A stretch of DNA of 64,000 nucleotides, taken from Armatimonadota bacterium. GTDB taxonomy: Bacteria > Armatimonadota > Fervidibacteria > Fervidibacterales > Thermosaccharophagaceae. Every line of letters begins with the position of its first letter. Position 1 is the first letter of the stretch. Of this stretch, positions 63,193 through 64,000 are shown piece by piece. The stretch spans positions 1-64,000 of the forward strand of contig JANXAS010000016.1 of assembly GCA_025062195.1 (NCBI GenBank). Reading direction: 5' to 3'. Under the pieces are notes generated by a model. The model saw nothing but the letters and a program-made list of their open reading frames with translations, did not search any database and was not told the origin of the DNA. The position numbers and the translations under genes were made by a program.

Positions 63193-64000
63193 ATGCGAAT
63201 TGAAGTCCGCCCAGAGCCGGTGTTGAAGCCGAAGCTTGTCCCTCGCCGTCCACCCGATGACTTCCTTGACCTGCTTTCAAAGCATGACTCAGAACTTGAT
63301 TCGCTGATTGGGCAGATTGAAAATCATCCGCTGTTTCATCGACTTGTTATGGTTGGCGTTGTGCGCAAGGTGTGCTTTAGAAGCATCACCGCAGCTAAGC
63401 AGCTGAACGAGAGTGCTGTTGAGTGGCTGAACAATTTCATTAAAAGGCACGGCATAGATAAGCACCTGAATTGGCAGGCTGATCTCTTCTCGCACGATGC
63501 ACTAAGCCGTGTTGAAGAGCTTGCAAGGAAGTATTCTTTGCCAGTGCCGGAGCTAAGAAAGGCTTTGAAGCGCATAAGGCTAACAATTATGGGTGAACAA
63601 AGGGAAAGGAAACGAAGAGCTGATGAGAAGGGTGAGAAGACACTTCTTGAGCCAACTTTGATCTACGCTAACTTGTCCAAGGAGATCGCGCAGATACAGG
63701 AGTTTGTTGAGAAGTATAAGGTTACGGAACGAGACTTCACCAGCTTTTACGAGGGCGAGATGAGTGTTGATGAGCTGTGCATGCGATATGGCTGTTCGGT
63801 GCCGGAGGCGAAAATTTTGCTTGATTGTATAAACCGAGTTCAAGTCCACGAGATATTTATAGACAGCGCAAAAACAACAGTCAAACCATTGCCGGAGAGG
63901 GCGGGCGATGTCTCCTTTGAAGTTGTGGCGTATGTCTCTGCAAGTAGTGATGGGACACTCTCAATTCAATTTCGTGACGAGCAACTTTACGCTGCAAGGT
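63193..64000 (+). CDS. hypothetical protein, 3' end cut by window
   Basis: The frame runs to the window edge for 269 codons. It begins MRIEVRPEPVLKPKLVPRRP. The body is helical, with LPVPELRKALKRIRLTIMGEQRERKRR, EFVEKYKVTERDFTSFYEGEMS and LCMRYGCSVPEAKILLDCINRV, suggesting helix-turn-helix-like units. No family can be named. GAGGGGTGAAAATAAG precedes the ATG. It shares the kdgK operon by spacing. Confidence 0.6.
   Translation, partial: MRIEVRPEPVLKPKLVPRRPPDDFLDLLSKHDSELDSLIGQIENHPLFHRLVMVGVVRKVCFRSITAAKQLNESAVEWLNNFIKRHGIDKHLNWQADLFSHDALSRVEELARKYSLPVPELRKALKRIRLTIMGEQRERKRRADEKGEKTLLEPTLIYANLSKEIAQIQEFVEKYKVTERDFTSFYEGEMSVDELCMRYGCSVPEAKILLDCINRVQVHEIFIDSAKTTVKPLPERAGDVSFEVVAYVSASSDGTLSIQFRDEQLYAAR

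Overview
The window is bacterial chromosome with tight gene packing and many GTG starts. Clear Shine-Dalgarno sites of the GGAGGTGA type precede most genes. The block rpmH-rnpA-yidD-yidC-khpB (18.6-21.9 kb) and the single guanylate kinase mark it as a main chromosome. Several families here are typical of Armatimonadota, Planctomycetota and related heterotrophs: DUF1080, DUF4380, parallel beta-helix proteins, PL22-type beta-propeller lyase, sugar phosphate isomerase/epimerase TIM barrels, Gfo/Idh/MocA and M20/M42 peptidases. My best guess is an Armatimonadota-like lineage, possibly a thermophile such as Candidatus Fervidibacter, but this rests on gene content and not on a marker comparison.

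Layout. 0-5.5 kb: sugar metabolism, with a cut-off MDR-SDR fusion resembling sorbose-1-phosphate reductase joined to sorbitol-6-phosphate dehydrogenase, a class II aldolase, a TIM-barrel isomerase, and queE overlapping it. 6-13 kb: a zinc-ribbon membrane protein, a BON-like protein, a sugar-phosphate transferase, an MDR enzyme, a YfhO-like membrane protein and a membrane-anchored spermidine-synthase-like protein. 13.4-23.1 kb: M42 peptidase, cation/proton antiporter, DUF1854, endonuclease III, the rpmH cluster, and a corrinoid/siderophore-type ABC ATPase with an extra domain. 23-42.8 kb: mostly secreted or carbohydrate-directed proteins (beta-helix, glycosidase-like, PL22, DUF4380, DUF1080, a 1317-residue multidomain protein), plus guanylate kinase and threonine dehydratase. 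This part is salted with inverted-repeat elements and an IS1-like remnant. 43-48.3 kb: a decayed addB-addA pair. 48.4-63.2 kb: Ogg2-type glycosylase, DUF72, a TPR protein, Gfo/Idh/MocA, M20 deacylase, a redoxin, an RNase E/G operon containing a DnaA-domain-I-like protein, a NuoE plus NuoG/GltD-like pair, and KDG kinase. The last gene runs off the edge.

How it fits together. KDG kinase, the PL22-like oligogalacturonate lyase, the aldolase, the isomerases and the secreted hydrolase-like proteins suggest breakdown of plant or microbial polysaccharides, including pectin-like uronides. The most unusual features are: (1) the MDR-SDR fusion; (2) a family of non-coding inverted-repeat elements with terminal inverted repeats, one carrying a 51-bp tandem array and one related hairpin lying in frame inside a long coding sequence; (3) loss of AddAB by many independent lesions while the neighbours stay intact; and (4) a DnaA-domain-I-like protein overlapping RNase E/G. 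No CRISPR array, rRNA or tRNA was seen.
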